The notes: generated by a model from the sequence alone, not told the origin. Positions 6,680-13,967 are shown, numbered from the stretch's first letter. The stretch is 20,253 bases of DNA from CALGDE01 sp964655355 (GCA_964655355.1 CAZZMD010000064.1:1-20253); one strand, 5' to 3'. A program made the numbers and translations.

Positions 6680-7636
6680 ATGCTATTCGGTAAGATTCGT
6701 CGTCGCCACGTCGCCCTGTTGTGCGCGACCGCAGTGACCAGCACCCTGTTGGCTGGTGTTCCCCAGGCTATTTCCCAGAATAGCTCCCTGGTCAAGATTG
6801 ATGGTTCCAGCACCGTCTTCCCCATCACGGAAGCGGTCGCTGAGGAATTCCAAAAAGAGAACGGCAATATTCGGGTGGCAGTCGGGGTTTCCGGTACCGG
6901 CGGCGGCTTCAAAAAATTCTGTGCCGGTGAGACCCATATCTCCGGCGCGTCTCGCCCCATCAAGCAAAAGGAAATCGACCTCTGCAAAGAGAACGGCATC
7001 GAAGAAGATGACATGGTTGAGTTGGCGGTTGCCTACGATGCTCTGACCATCGTTATCCACAAGGACAACACTTGGGCTGCGAACATGACCACCGCAGAAC
7101 TCAAGAAAATGTGGGAAGCGGCGGCTGACGGCAAGGTCACGAAGTGGAGCGATGTGAACCCCGCTTGGCCCGATGCTGACTTGAAACTGTATGGTCCTGG
7201 CACGGATTCCGGTACCTACGATTACTTCAAGGAAGCCATCTTGGACAAGGGCGATAGCCGGTCTGACTACACTGCCAGCGAAGATGACAACGTCCTGGTT
7301 TTGGGTGTTTCCCGCGATAAGAACGCTTTGGGCTTCTTCGGTTTGTCTTACTACGAAGAGAACAAAGACAAGTTGAAAGCGGTTAATGTTGACGGCGGTG
7401 ACGGTCCTGTTGGTCCCTCCAGCGAAACTGTTAACAACGGTACCTACACTCCCCTGTCTCGCCCCATCTTCATCTACGTGAACACCGAGAAGGCAAAGGC
7501 TGAGGCCCCTGTCGCTCGTTTTGTTCGCTACTACCTGAACAACGCGGCGAAGTTCTCTGCTGAAGTGGCTTACGTTCCCCTGCCTGAGAGCATGTACCGC
7601 GATGCTCGCCGGGACTTCAACAGCGCTGTCCGCTAA
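6680..7636 (+). CDS. sphX: Phosphate-binding protein, SphX/PstS type, soluble periplasmic form
   Basis: Paralogue of the gene at 5286 with the same blocks: KIDGSSTVFPITEAVAEEF, GVSGTGGGFKKFC, SGASRPIK, GPGTDSGTYDYFKEA, SEDDNVLVLGVSRDKNALGFFGLSYY. The 318-residue product has a standard signal peptide (RRR, then a hydrophobic core, ending near VPQAISQ) without a lipobox cysteine at the cleavage point. It should therefore be soluble in the periplasm, while its neighbour is probably lipid-anchored. The start ATG at 6680 follows GGAGAG. Codons look highly biased (many AAG, GAC, AAC, TAC) and there is no GCGATCGC octamer, like psbA and psbC, which suggests strong expression on induction. Regulation by phosphate is inferred from the upstream 11-bp array. 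Some annotations would name it pstS. Confidence 0.9.
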   Translation: MLFGKIRRRHVALLCATAVTSTLLAGVPQAISQNSSLVKIDGSSTVFPITEAVAEEFQKENGNIRVAVGVSGTGGGFKKFCAGETHISGASRPIKQKEIDLCKENGIEEDDMVELAVAYDALTIVIHKDNTWAANMTTAELKKMWEAAADGKVTKWSDVNPAWPDADLKLYGPGTDSGTYDYFKEAILDKGDSRSDYTASEDDNVLVLGVSRDKNALGFFGLSYYEENKDKLKAVNVDGGDGPVGPSSETVNNGTYTPLSRPIFIYVNTEKAKAEAPVARFVRYYLNNAAKFSAEVAYVPLPESMYRDARRDFNSAVR

Positions 7637-7746
7637 GCACGGTTTGAGTCTCACAGAGTTTGGGTGTTGGCCCGATGTGGCTGAATCTGGCTTGGGTTCA
7701 CAAGTTTGATTCGGTCGCTGGTGGCCGCCCGGTTTATTGGCTAGAC

Positions 7747-7864
7747 GGTGCTGAGGATGAGACTGCTTTTCCTCAGCACCATCTTTCTGTCTCCGTGTCA
7801 GGGATGCTGAGGATGAGACTGCTTTTCCTCAGCACCATCTTTCTGTCTCCGTGTCAGGGATGCT
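7747..7864 (+). repeat. Exact 56-bp tandem duplication carrying hairpins (probable double terminator)
   Basis: The 56-bp unit starting TGCTGAGGATGAG occurs at 7749-7804 and again at 7805-7860 without a visible mismatch; a third unit breaks off after TGCT. The first copy forms a 10-bp stem, GGTGCTGAGG (7747-7756) with CCTCAGCACC (7771-7780). The second keeps 8 bp (7805-7812 with 7827-7834). A T-rich stretch, ATCTTTCTGT, follows each. The position, 111 bp after the second phosphate-binding-protein gene and before the TonB-like gene, fits a duplicated terminator. Identity between copies means the duplication is recent or held by conversion. Confidence 0.75.
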
Positions 7865-7927
7865 TCTTGGAGGCGGTGCGGCGGCGTTGGGGTGAGGTTG
7901 GTTTTGGGAGTTGGGAGGGGGCGACCC

Positions 7928-8827
7928 ATGATGGAGAAATTACAAAATTTACGGCAGCAAGTGTGGGTTGCAATGACCCATCCGGTGGCGGTGGCGATCG
8001 CGATCGCGTCCTTTGTTCACGGTGTCATTTTGGCGCTCCCGGTTCCGGAGCGGACTATCCAATCCGAGCCAGAACCCACCCCGAAGGAAACGGTTAAAAT
8101 CACGTCCCTGGTAGGGTCTGCGCCGCCCCCCAAGCCAAAACCGAAACCTTCCCCGACTCCAAAGGCCGATAAGCCTCCGCCGAAACCGAAACCGAAGAAG
8201 CCAAAACTCAAGCCTAAAGCTGCCGCCGCTGCGCCAGCGCCGGCTCCCGCGCCAGCGCCCGCTCCCAGCCCGAGCCCCGGCGCTAGCCCCAGCCCCTCTC
8301 CTTCTCCGTCCGGTGCTGGGGATGGCGGGGACGGCACCGGTGGGGATGGCACCGGTGGGGATGGCACTGGTCCAGGTAATGCGACCCAGTGGGATCCCAA
8401 TGCGGAAGGGGCTGGATTGGTGGCTACCTTAACGGAGCTGGTGCTTCAGAAAGCGGAGGAAGGAACTAACAATTTGGAGGCTATCAAGCTCTATATCGAA
8501 ATCCTGCCCGACCGGGACAAAATTAAAGGGGACAGCGGACCCAATTTTATTAAGGACGATGGGAGTCTTAAGGAGGGGAGCTTAGGGTTTTTGGCGTTCC
8601 CGGTGGTGGGCGCTTCGGATCACTATGAGGAGTTGGTGAAACCGGCGATCGCCCAGACAGATTTCACGGTTCAGGATGAGCAGTTGGACTATGGCGGTAT
8701 GCCCATGTACAAAGCCGTCCGGCCGAACGAGAGCGGTACTGGGGAAGATGTTTTCTTTATCAGTGTGGTGGGGGTGAGAAGCGCCGGACCGCTGGTGGTG
8801 CTCTGGTTGGAGGATCCACGGGGGTAA
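7928..8827 (+). CDS. TonB-like energy transducer with atypical C-terminal domain
   Basis: TonB proteins span the periplasm and pass proton-motive energy from ExbB/ExbD to outer-membrane receptors. From ATG 7928 (GGGAGGGG 7 nt upstream) the product has 299 residues in three parts. First is a short cytoplasmic tail and one membrane helix (about 19-39) containing Ser28-Phe-Val-His31-Gly; the HG resembles the functional His20-Gly of E. coli TonB. Next is a long Pro/Lys/Ala-rich linker (about 44-128) with PKP and AP runs, then Gly/Asp repeats from a 15-bp tandem. Last is a globular end of about 140 residues that lacks the usual TonB C-terminal signature. The neighbours exbB, exbD and exbD support the assignment. 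An upstream GTG at 7892 is possible but has no better ribosome site. Identity as TonB is inferred; the receptor is unknown. Confidence 0.72.
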   Translation: MMEKLQNLRQQVWVAMTHPVAVAIAIASFVHGVILALPVPERTIQSEPEPTPKETVKITSLVGSAPPPKPKPKPSPTPKADKPPPKPKPKKPKLKPKAAAAAPAPAPAPAPAPSPSPGASPSPSPSPSGAGDGGDGTGGDGTGGDGTGPGNATQWDPNAEGAGLVATLTELVLQKAEEGTNNLEAIKLYIEILPDRDKIKGDSGPNFIKDDGSLKEGSLGFLAFPVVGASDHYEELVKPAIAQTDFTVQDEQLDYGGMPMYKAVRPNESGTGEDVFFISVVGVRSAGPLVVLWLEDPRG

Positions 8828-8953
8828 GGCGATCGCCCCCCATATCTATTACGAGAGGCAGTTTTGATATTAATGTGTCCTTAATGAATTGCTTTCAACC
8901 TCATCCTAGGATTAAGGCAAGGTAAGACGGGGTTGGGGTTAGGGTCGGGGGCT

Positions 8954-9022
8954 ATGGATTTTTCAGCGATGGGTCGGCAGATTCAGCAGATGAAGGGATT
9001 TCAGAATGGCACGAGTGATTGA
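8954..9022 (+). CDS. Possible 22-residue leader ORF overlapping exbB
   Basis: ATG 8954 opens 22 codons (MDFSAMGRQIQQMKGFQNGTSD) ending at TGA 9020-9022, 14 nt inside exbB and out of frame with it. The overlap would allow translational coupling of exbB. I see no convincing Shine-Dalgarno before it, and a chance ORF of this length is common. Confidence 0.2.
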   Translation: MDFSAMGRQIQQMKGFQNGTSD

Positions 9023-9737
9023 TTGGCTATATCAAGGGGGGCCGGTAATGTGGCCGCTCTTGGGTTTGTCGCTGGCGACGGCCACTATTGGTCTGGAGCG
9101 GATGGTCTTTTGGCTGCGGTTTTTGTCCCAGGAGGAGCGCATTGTCCACGATGTGTTGGCGGCGGCGCGCTATAGCCTGGCGGATGCGGCGGAATTGGCG
9201 GAGGGGTATCGACATTTGCCCATTGGGCGATTTTTGTTGGCGCCGTTGAAGTTGCGATCGCCGTCGCCGGAAACGTTCCGATTGGCCCTGGAAACCTCGG
9301 GCGAGCGTGAATTTGTGGTGATGCGTAAGGGCGATCGCGCTTTGGAAACCATTATTGCGATCGCGCCGCTGTTGGGATTGTTGGGAACGGTGACCGGTCT
9401 GATTGGCACGTTCACGAATCTGGATATTGGTGGCGGGGCAACGGCAGAGTCCGCCAGTGCTGCTGCATCGGGGATTGGTGAGGCATTGTTGACCACGGCC
9501 TTTGGGATGGTGGTGGCAATTTTTGCGCTGGTGGTATTCCGGGCGGTGGTGATGTTGCAGGGGCGACAGTTGGACTATTTCACGGAGGTGGGCAGCCGGC
9601 TGGAGTTGATTTATCGGCAAATGTGGTACGAACCCAGCCACGACCTCCAGCAATCTCCGTCCCGAGGTTCCCATCGGGATTTGGACCGACCCGCTGACGA
9701 TGCGGAATCGTTTCGGCCTCCGTCGCGGGTGTCTTAG
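9006..9737 (+). CDS. exbB: ExbB/TolQ/MotA-family proton channel subunit
   Basis: ExbB forms the pentameric inner-membrane channel that, with ExbD, uses the proton gradient to work TonB. The 243-residue product has three membrane segments (about 14-33, 114-134 and 158-182). The family's polar residues are present: IAPLLGLLGTVTGLIG holds Thr128 (E. coli Thr148), and GIGEALLTTAFGMVVAI holds Glu159 and Thr164 (E. coli Glu176 and Thr181). The short N-terminal segment is of the ExbB rather than the long-signal type. The hydrophilic tail after residue 205 (rich in Ser, Arg and Asp) is probably disordered. ATG 9006 follows AAGGGA. It sits 178 bp after the TonB-like gene and before two exbD genes, so an ExbB role is favoured over TolQ. 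Confidence 0.88.
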   Translation: MARVIDWLYQGGPVMWPLLGLSLATATIGLERMVFWLRFLSQEERIVHDVLAAARYSLADAAELAEGYRHLPIGRFLLAPLKLRSPSPETFRLALETSGEREFVVMRKGDRALETIIAIAPLLGLLGTVTGLIGTFTNLDIGGGATAESASAAASGIGEALLTTAFGMVVAIFALVVFRAVVMLQGRQLDYFTEVGSRLELIYRQMWYEPSHDLQQSPSRGSHRDLDRPADDAESFRPPSRVS

Positions 9738-9840
9738 ACCCCCCTAAGTTTGAATTGCTAAGTCAAATGTGATGGGTGGGCGATCGCCGCAATTGATTAA
9801 CCTGGATCGACCTACCCTGCTGTTGTAACCGTTTGCCGCC

Positions 9841-10266
9841 ATGCGCTTTAAGAATCACGTCCGGTCGGATATTCCGGAGGTTAATGTACTTCCCATGTTG
9901 AACCTGTTGATGGGGGTACTGGCGTTTTTTGTCGTTGTTTCCCTCTCCCTCAGCGGGTCGCAGGTGGCTGGGGTGAAGGTGCCCAAAAGTGAGGAAGCGG
10001 GCGGCAGTAATGTTTTTGAGGGGGAATCGAGTAAGGTGCGCCCCCTGTCCGTGGGGTTGTCTAACTCGGGTGAGGTTTTTCTGGAGGGAGAAAAGATCGA
10101 GTTGGCGGCGCTGGCACCGGCGATCAATCAATATTTTGAAGAAAATCCCACCGGTAGCGTCATTTTGCAGGCGGATGAGGAGTTGGAGTTTGAAAAAATT
10201 AAGGTGGTGCTGTCGGCGCTCAAGGATGTGGGGAGCGATCGCATTGGCTTAGCGTTTGAGCGTTAA
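9841..10266 (+). CDS. exbD: ExbD-like protein lacking the proton-carrying aspartate
   Basis: The 141-residue product has the ExbD layout: short cytoplasmic N-terminus, one membrane helix (about 19-38) and a periplasmic domain (LSVGLSNSGEVFLEGEKIELAAL, then VILQADEELEFEKIKVVLSALKDVG). The motif normally read as NxxPLxDVxLVL is here VNVLPMLNLLMGVL. Residue 21, encoded by AAC at 9901-9903, is Asn where E. coli ExbD has the essential Asp25, and no other acidic residue lies in the helix. The protein therefore should not carry protons itself. It may serve as a structural partner of the second ExbD. It follows exbB by 103 bp, and no strong Shine-Dalgarno is seen. Confidence 0.85.
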   Translation: MRFKNHVRSDIPEVNVLPMLNLLMGVLAFFVVVSLSLSGSQVAGVKVPKSEEAGGSNVFEGESSKVRPLSVGLSNSGEVFLEGEKIELAALAPAINQYFEENPTGSVILQADEELEFEKIKVVLSALKDVGSDRIGLAFER

Positions 10267-10333
10267 TTGCTAACGGCTGAACGCTAGCGGCCTGAGACGA
10301 GAATTTAAGTCTGGAGATCTGGAGGGGGGAACG

Positions 10334-10771
10334 ATGAAACGGGTCAAGGTACAGCGGCGATCGCCTGGGATCAACCTGGTGCCTATGATTGATGTCTTGA
10401 TGACGATTCTGATCTTCTTTGTCATTTTGACCATGGTGATGGGCAATCAGAAAAAAATTGATGTCGCCTTACCGCAGGATCCCTCTGCGTCCCCTGCGCC
10501 GTCGGTGGATCCCAATCAATTGCCGCCGGATCCGTTAGTGGTGGTGGTCAATGCCCAGGGACAGTTGACGGTGAAGGGGCAGGCGATCGCCGATGATGCG
10601 TTGATCGGGGCGGCGGAACAGCAGCTTGGGAAGCATCCCGATGCGTTGGTGATTTTGACGGGAGACCAGGCGGCTCCCTATGCCAGGATTTTGCGGACGA
10701 TGCAGCGGTTGCAGACCTTGGATGAAGAACGGGTTGTTTTGGCCCTGGAACAGGAGCCTGGGGCGGAATAG
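10334..10771 (+). CDS. exbD: ExbD/TolR-family protein with intact aspartate
   Basis: Second ExbD of the cluster, 145 residues. The N-terminus GINLVPMIDVLMTILIFFVIL keeps the catalytic Asp (Asp20, GAT at 10391-10393) at the start of the single membrane helix. A Pro/Ser-rich linker follows (about 44-62), then the periplasmic domain LVVVVNAQGQLTVKGQAIADDAL and LVILTGDQAAPYARILRTMQRL, close to the usual ExbD fold pattern. GGAGGGGG lies 6-7 nt before the ATG. As the only ExbD here with the proton site, it should be the working partner of ExbB at 9006. A hairpin terminator follows. Confidence 0.9.
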   Translation: MKRVKVQRRSPGINLVPMIDVLMTILIFFVILTMVMGNQKKIDVALPQDPSASPAPSVDPNQLPPDPLVVVVNAQGQLTVKGQAIADDALIGAAEQQLGKHPDALVILTGDQAAPYARILRTMQRLQTLDEERVVLALEQEPGAE

Positions 10772-10805
10772 CTTTTTGCCCAAATCCTAAAGGGCCTCAA
10801 ACACT

Positions 10806-10843
10806 ATCCCCCCGTTGCATTGGGTGTGATGCAGCGGGGGGAT
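10806..10843. terminator. Hairpin between converging exbD and ndhN
   Basis: ATCCCCCCGTTGCAT (10806-10820) pairs with ATGCAGCGGGGGGAT (10829-10843): 15 bp with one G-U, 8-nt loop. No clear T-run follows on either strand. Its place between convergent genes suggests a shared stop for transcription or protection of 3' ends. Confidence 0.65.
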
Positions 10844-10888
10844 GGTTGAAGGGCAGATTCGTTGGAGCTAAAGCCCTGATTTCGGGTT

Positions 10889-11380
10889 TTAGGCGGATGC
10901 GGATGCGGCCGCGAGTGCCTCTTTTAGGGGCTTCCAGCGGACGGCGCGATCGCCTCCCAATTCGACAACGACTTTGACGCGGGGTTCGATTTCCGGCAAC
11001 TTGACCAGATAATCCAACTCCTGACGGGACAGGATAAATCCTTCCAAGATCCAGAGCACTAAGCCTTTGCTATCCGCCGGCAGGGTGTCCAGCTGGGTTT
11101 GGATCACGGGGGGGACGAAATAGCGGCGAATGTCCTTTTTGCCGAGGTGGGGAGGGCGAACACCGTGGGTGCCCATCAAAAAGGAGGCTGGATCCCCCAA
11201 ACCCCGCGCGGTTAGGGATAAGCCTGTATAGCCTGCTGCCCGCAGTCGGCGGAGATAACGCCCTTCCGACCCCCCTTCCAGGGGCGCATACAATCCCAAA
11301 GCCCCATTGCTTTCCAGATCTTTCTGGAGGCCCTTGCCGTTGGCGAGGAGGGCGAAAACCGTATCTTGTAAAGCTCCCAT
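10889..11380 (-). CDS. ndhN: NAD(P)H-quinone oxidoreductase subunit N
   Basis: NdhN is an oxygenic-photosynthesis-specific subunit of NDH-1, the thylakoid complex for cyclic electron flow, respiration and CO2 uptake. It belongs to the peripheral arm near the ferredoxin side. The 163-residue product shows LYAPLEGGSEGRYLRRLRAAGYTGL, GTHGVRPPHLGKK, DSKGLVLWILEGFILSRQEL and EPRVKVVVELGGDRAVRWKPL, all typical of the family. Between HLGKK and YFVPP the usual glycine/alanine-rich stretch (about ten residues, as I remember the family) seems to be missing. The ATG is at 11380. The gene stands 125 bp downstream of the M50 protease gene and may share its transcript. Confidence 0.93.
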   Translation of the reverse strand: MGALQDTVFALLANGKGLQKDLESNGALGLYAPLEGGSEGRYLRRLRAAGYTGLSLTARGLGDPASFLMGTHGVRPPHLGKKDIRRYFVPPVIQTQLDTLPADSKGLVLWILEGFILSRQELDYLVKLPEIEPRVKVVVELGGDRAVRWKPLKEALAAASASA

Positions 11381-11505
11381 GGGCGTGGCGTCTCGTTGTC
11401 TAATCTAGGTCAGCTCCCCCCATTGTGACATTGTGTCGGCCCGTGTCGCTGGGGATTTGGTGATGGAGTCGGTGCGATCGCCGGCGTTTCGACCTAATTT
11501 TCAAC

Positions 11506-12711
11506 CTAGTTTTCGGGCATGGTGGCGGCGATCGCGGCGAGATTCAGCCCCGCTGGATATCCGCCTTCGGACTTGAGTTGGGCGAAGTCTTTATCAGAGA
11601 GAGGCAATTTCATCGCGGTGGCCATGGCCCGCACCGCATCGGCGCGATCCACCACCCCGGCGACAGCCCCCGCCGGAGTCAGCACAATCATCCGGGGCAG
11701 GCGATCGCTCTCCAATTGCCGCACCACCTTCAACAGTGACGTAGATTCCGTCACCGTCGCCAACTCATCTAGGGGGACCGCAATTTCGCTCAACCGCTTC
11801 TCTTCCCAGAGGCTGCGCTCAATGGTCTGCAAATCTTCGGGGCGCACCAGTCCCTGATACCGCCCCCGAGATGCTGCGAAGAACATGGGTCGCTCTTCCC
11901 GCAAGAGATACTGATCCACAAATTCCCGTAAGGTCGAGTCCCCTTCCACCACGCGGAATTCCCGCGCCATGGCGTCGCTCACCTTCAGCTTCAGCAACGT
12001 TTCTTGGTAGGAGGTGACGCGATCGTAATTGCTGGCATTGCGGGTACAGAACCAGCCCAGCAGGGCAATCCAGAGACCACCGCCACCGCCGGCAAAGGTA
12101 ATAAATAAGCCGAACGCCACCGCTAACCAGCCCAAAAGCTGACCGGTGCGGGCGGCCCAATGAATCCCCTGATAGCGACTGCCGGTTACCTTCCAGACCA
12201 CCGCCTTTAAAATCTGTCCCCCATCCAAGGGCAAGCCGGGGATCAGGTTAAACAGCGCCAGCACTAAATTAATGCGCGCTAAATTCATCGCCACAATGGA
12301 CAGCGGTTGCCCCTGTTCCAAAAACAGCGTATTGCCCCCAGCCAGGAGGATAAAGAGCAATAAACTCACCGCCGGACCGGCGATCGCCACCATAAATGCC
12401 CGAAAGGGGGTTTTGGACTCGCGATCAATCGACGCCATCCCCCCAAACATAAACAGGGTGATGGAATTGACCTTAATCCCTTGGGCCAGCGCCACAACGC
12501 TATGGCCCAGCTCGTGGAGCAACACGGAGCCGAACAACAACAGCGCGGTCACCAAACCCGTCCCCACAGTCAAAAAACTGCTCCAGTCGGGATAGCGATT
12601 CTGCCACTCCACGCTGTTGATGAACGCAAAGAGGGCAATGACTAAAAACCAGGAGGGGTCAATCAGCAGTGGAATACCGAGGATGGACCCAACGCGTATA
12701 CCAGATTGCAT
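11506..12711 (-). CDS. M50 site-2 protease with CBS domains (rhomboid-unrelated intramembrane metalloprotease)
   Basis: Zinc metalloprotease of the S2P family that cuts transmembrane segments, often releasing membrane-bound regulators. Starting at MQSGIRVGSILGIPLLIDPSWF (ATG at 12711, the usual family start), the protein has 401 residues. It shows the zinc motif HELGH (66-70) in a membrane helix and the third ligand in NLIPGLPLDGG (Asn155-Asp163). Several more hydrophobic helices run to about residue 225. Two CBS-like halves follow (about 240-370), which in other proteins bind adenine nucleotides and may gate activity. An in-frame ATG at 12750 would add 13 residues of proline-rich sequence and is less likely. 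Substrate unknown. Confidence 0.9.
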   Translation of the reverse strand: MQSGIRVGSILGIPLLIDPSWFLVIALFAFINSVEWQNRYPDWSSFLTVGTGLVTALLLFGSVLLHELGHSVVALAQGIKVNSITLFMFGGMASIDRESKTPFRAFMVAIAGPAVSLLLFILLAGGNTLFLEQGQPLSIVAMNLARINLVLALFNLIPGLPLDGGQILKAVVWKVTGSRYQGIHWAARTGQLLGWLAVAFGLFITFAGGGGGLWIALLGWFCTRNASNYDRVTSYQETLLKLKVSDAMAREFRVVEGDSTLREFVDQYLLREERPMFFAASRGRYQGLVRPEDLQTIERSLWEEKRLSEIAVPLDELATVTESTSLLKVVRQLESDRLPRMIVLTPAGAVAGVVDRADAVRAMATAMKLPLSDKDFAQLKSEGGYPAGLNLAAIAATMPEN

Positions 12712-12849
12712 AGGTCGGATGGGAGGGGAATGATAGGGAAGACAAGGCATTCTTTCATGCTCTGCCTTCCATCAGGGTAACGCTTTTCACCGCCTCCCCC
12801 CCGTGAACCGTGGGTTGGGATTCCCCTACCGGTGTTTCAGTCGGTTTTG

Positions 12850-13113
12850 CTACAGCAGCCCTGCGTTGGCCATGCCGAGGATCATGCCAGCCCCCAGGAG
12901 ATGGCCAAAACTAGCGGTCGCCAATAATTCAGGCACACCGAAACCGGTGAACATTGCCGGCAAGGGTAATGCGGGACCGACGCCGCCATTTTTGATGGAA
13001 TATTTACCGATCGCGATCGCAAAGAGGTTGCAGGAGATCATCACCAGGGCGACCTTGGGGGACCAGGCAACGGTATTAGCCGTCATCGCCAACAGGTCAG
13101 TCATTAACATCAT
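12850..13113 (-). CDS. psaK: Photosystem I reaction centre subunit PsaK
   Basis: PsaK is a small two-helix subunit at the edge of photosystem I, binding chlorophylls and linking outer antenna. The 87-residue product has AWSPKVALVMISCNLFAIAIGKYSIK for helix one, the loop NGGVGPALPLPAMFTGFGVPELLATASFGHLLGAG, and a second helix. The FG(V/L)PELLAT and FGHLLGAG blocks are diagnostic. Three Met codons lie close together at the N-terminus (13113, 13110, 13104). The first is favoured, with AGGAG about 9 nt upstream. A Lys/Gly loop faces the stroma in known structures. Divergent to trpF. Confidence 0.93.
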   Translation of the reverse strand: MMLMTDLLAMTANTVAWSPKVALVMISCNLFAIAIGKYSIKNGGVGPALPLPAMFTGFGVPELLATASFGHLLGAGMILGMANAGLL

Positions 13114-13177
13114 GGCCGGTTACTCCTACTCGAGATTGATGTTGAAGGGGTGTTGAAAAGGATTTCAAAAAATCGCA

Positions 13178-13206
13178 ATAAGAGTGCATTGACGCAGTTC
13201 TGTAAA
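13178..13206 (-). promoter_or_regulatory. Candidate psaK promoter
   Basis: Reading towards psaK, TTTACA (plus 13201-13206) and TCTTAT (plus 13178-13183) are exactly 17 bp apart, a fair -35/-10 pair, giving a leader of roughly 55-60 nt. GTTTACAGA here also resembles half of the RpaB HLR1 site known from photosystem I genes, but the second half is poor. Confidence 0.4.
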
Positions 13207-13283
13207 CTTGCGATACGGTTTTCGATTATAGGAACTGCATTTCCCAACCCGATCGCCTCGTTTCAAGAGTTAACAGAGTTGGA

Positions 13284-13320
13284 GTGTTGTCGTTGAAGTG
13301 TTGTCGTTGAAGTATTGTCC
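13284..13320 (+). repeat. 14-bp tandem repeat before trpF
   Basis: GTGTTGTCGTTGAA occurs at 13284-13297 and 13298-13311, with a partial third copy, GTATTGTCC. It ends 5 nt before the trpF ATG and so occupies the ribosome-binding region, which otherwise has no clear Shine-Dalgarno. Confidence 0.6.
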
Positions 13321-13325
13321 CGGCT

Positions 13326-13967
13326 ATGGCTAGCTTGCGCGTCAAAATTTGCGGTATTACCCAGGCGGATCAGGGCATTGCGATCGCCCAGCTCGGGGCG
13401 ACAACGTTGGGGTTTATCGCCGTCCCGGCCTCCCCGCGATTTATTCCGCCCGATCCATTGCGATCGCTCACCCAAGACCTGATCGCCGCCTCCCCCAAGA
13501 CTCAGCGGGTCGGCGTTTTTGCCAATGCGGACCTTGAGACCATTGCCGAATTTCAGACCGCGGGACAACTGACGGGGATCCAGCTCCATGGGGATGAGAC
13601 GCTGGAGGATTGTCGGCGAGTGCGCGATCGCCTGCCCGAGGTGGAAATTATCAAAGCGATCCGCGTCAAAGATTCCACCAGCTTGGATCGCGCTTTGGCA
13701 TACGTCCCCGTTGTGGATGCGCTGCTGCTCGATGCCTATCGTCCGGGGGTTCTGGGGGGCACCGGTGCCACCCTCGACTGGGAAACCCTGACCGCTTTTA
13801 ATCCGGCGTGCCCCTGGCTCCTTGCCGGTGGGTTGCGCCCGGATAATATCCGCCAAGCCCTGGAGCGCATCACCCCCGATGGCATTGATTTATCCAGCGG
13901 CGTCGAGCGATCGCCCGGCGATAAAGACCTGGCAAAAGTCACTCAACTTTTCCAGAATCTTCCTTAA
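13326..13967 (+). CDS. trpF: Phosphoribosylanthranilate isomerase
   Basis: TrpF catalyses the Amadori rearrangement of phosphoribosylanthranilate to CdRP in tryptophan synthesis. The 213-residue TIM-barrel protein starts RVKICGIT with the catalytic Cys9. It carries TLGFIAVPASPRFI, GIQLHGDE and the catalytic Asp136 in LLLDAYRPGVLGGTGATLDW. It ends with the phosphate-binding LAGGLRPDNI and IDLSSGVERSPGDKD. Length is normal. ATG 13326 is chosen because the RVKICGIT block starts five residues in. No other trp gene is adjacent, as is common in cyanobacteria. It converges on accA with only 23 bp between stop codons. Confidence 0.95.
   Translation: MASLRVKICGITQADQGIAIAQLGATTLGFIAVPASPRFIPPDPLRSLTQDLIAASPKTQRVGVFANADLETIAEFQTAGQLTGIQLHGDETLEDCRRVRDRLPEVEIIKAIRVKDSTSLDRALAYVPVVDALLLDAYRPGVLGGTGATLDWETLTAFNPACPWLLAGGLRPDNIRQALERITPDGIDLSSGVERSPGDKDLAKVTQLFQNLP

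Noticed and set aside
6683..7654. 323-codon minus-strand ORF
   Set aside because: Antisense to the second SphX gene, caused by its biased codon use.
7660..8097. 145-codon ORF running through the 56-bp tandem repeat
   Set aside because: Each repeat copy is read in a different frame, and the end overlaps the TonB-like gene; no ribosome site and no family resemblance.
8879..8917. CCTTAAT/ATTAAGG inverted repeat and a Pho-box-like CTTAATGA before exbB
   Set aside because: Only 7 bp with a 25-nt loop, and the second octamer needed for a Pho box is poor.
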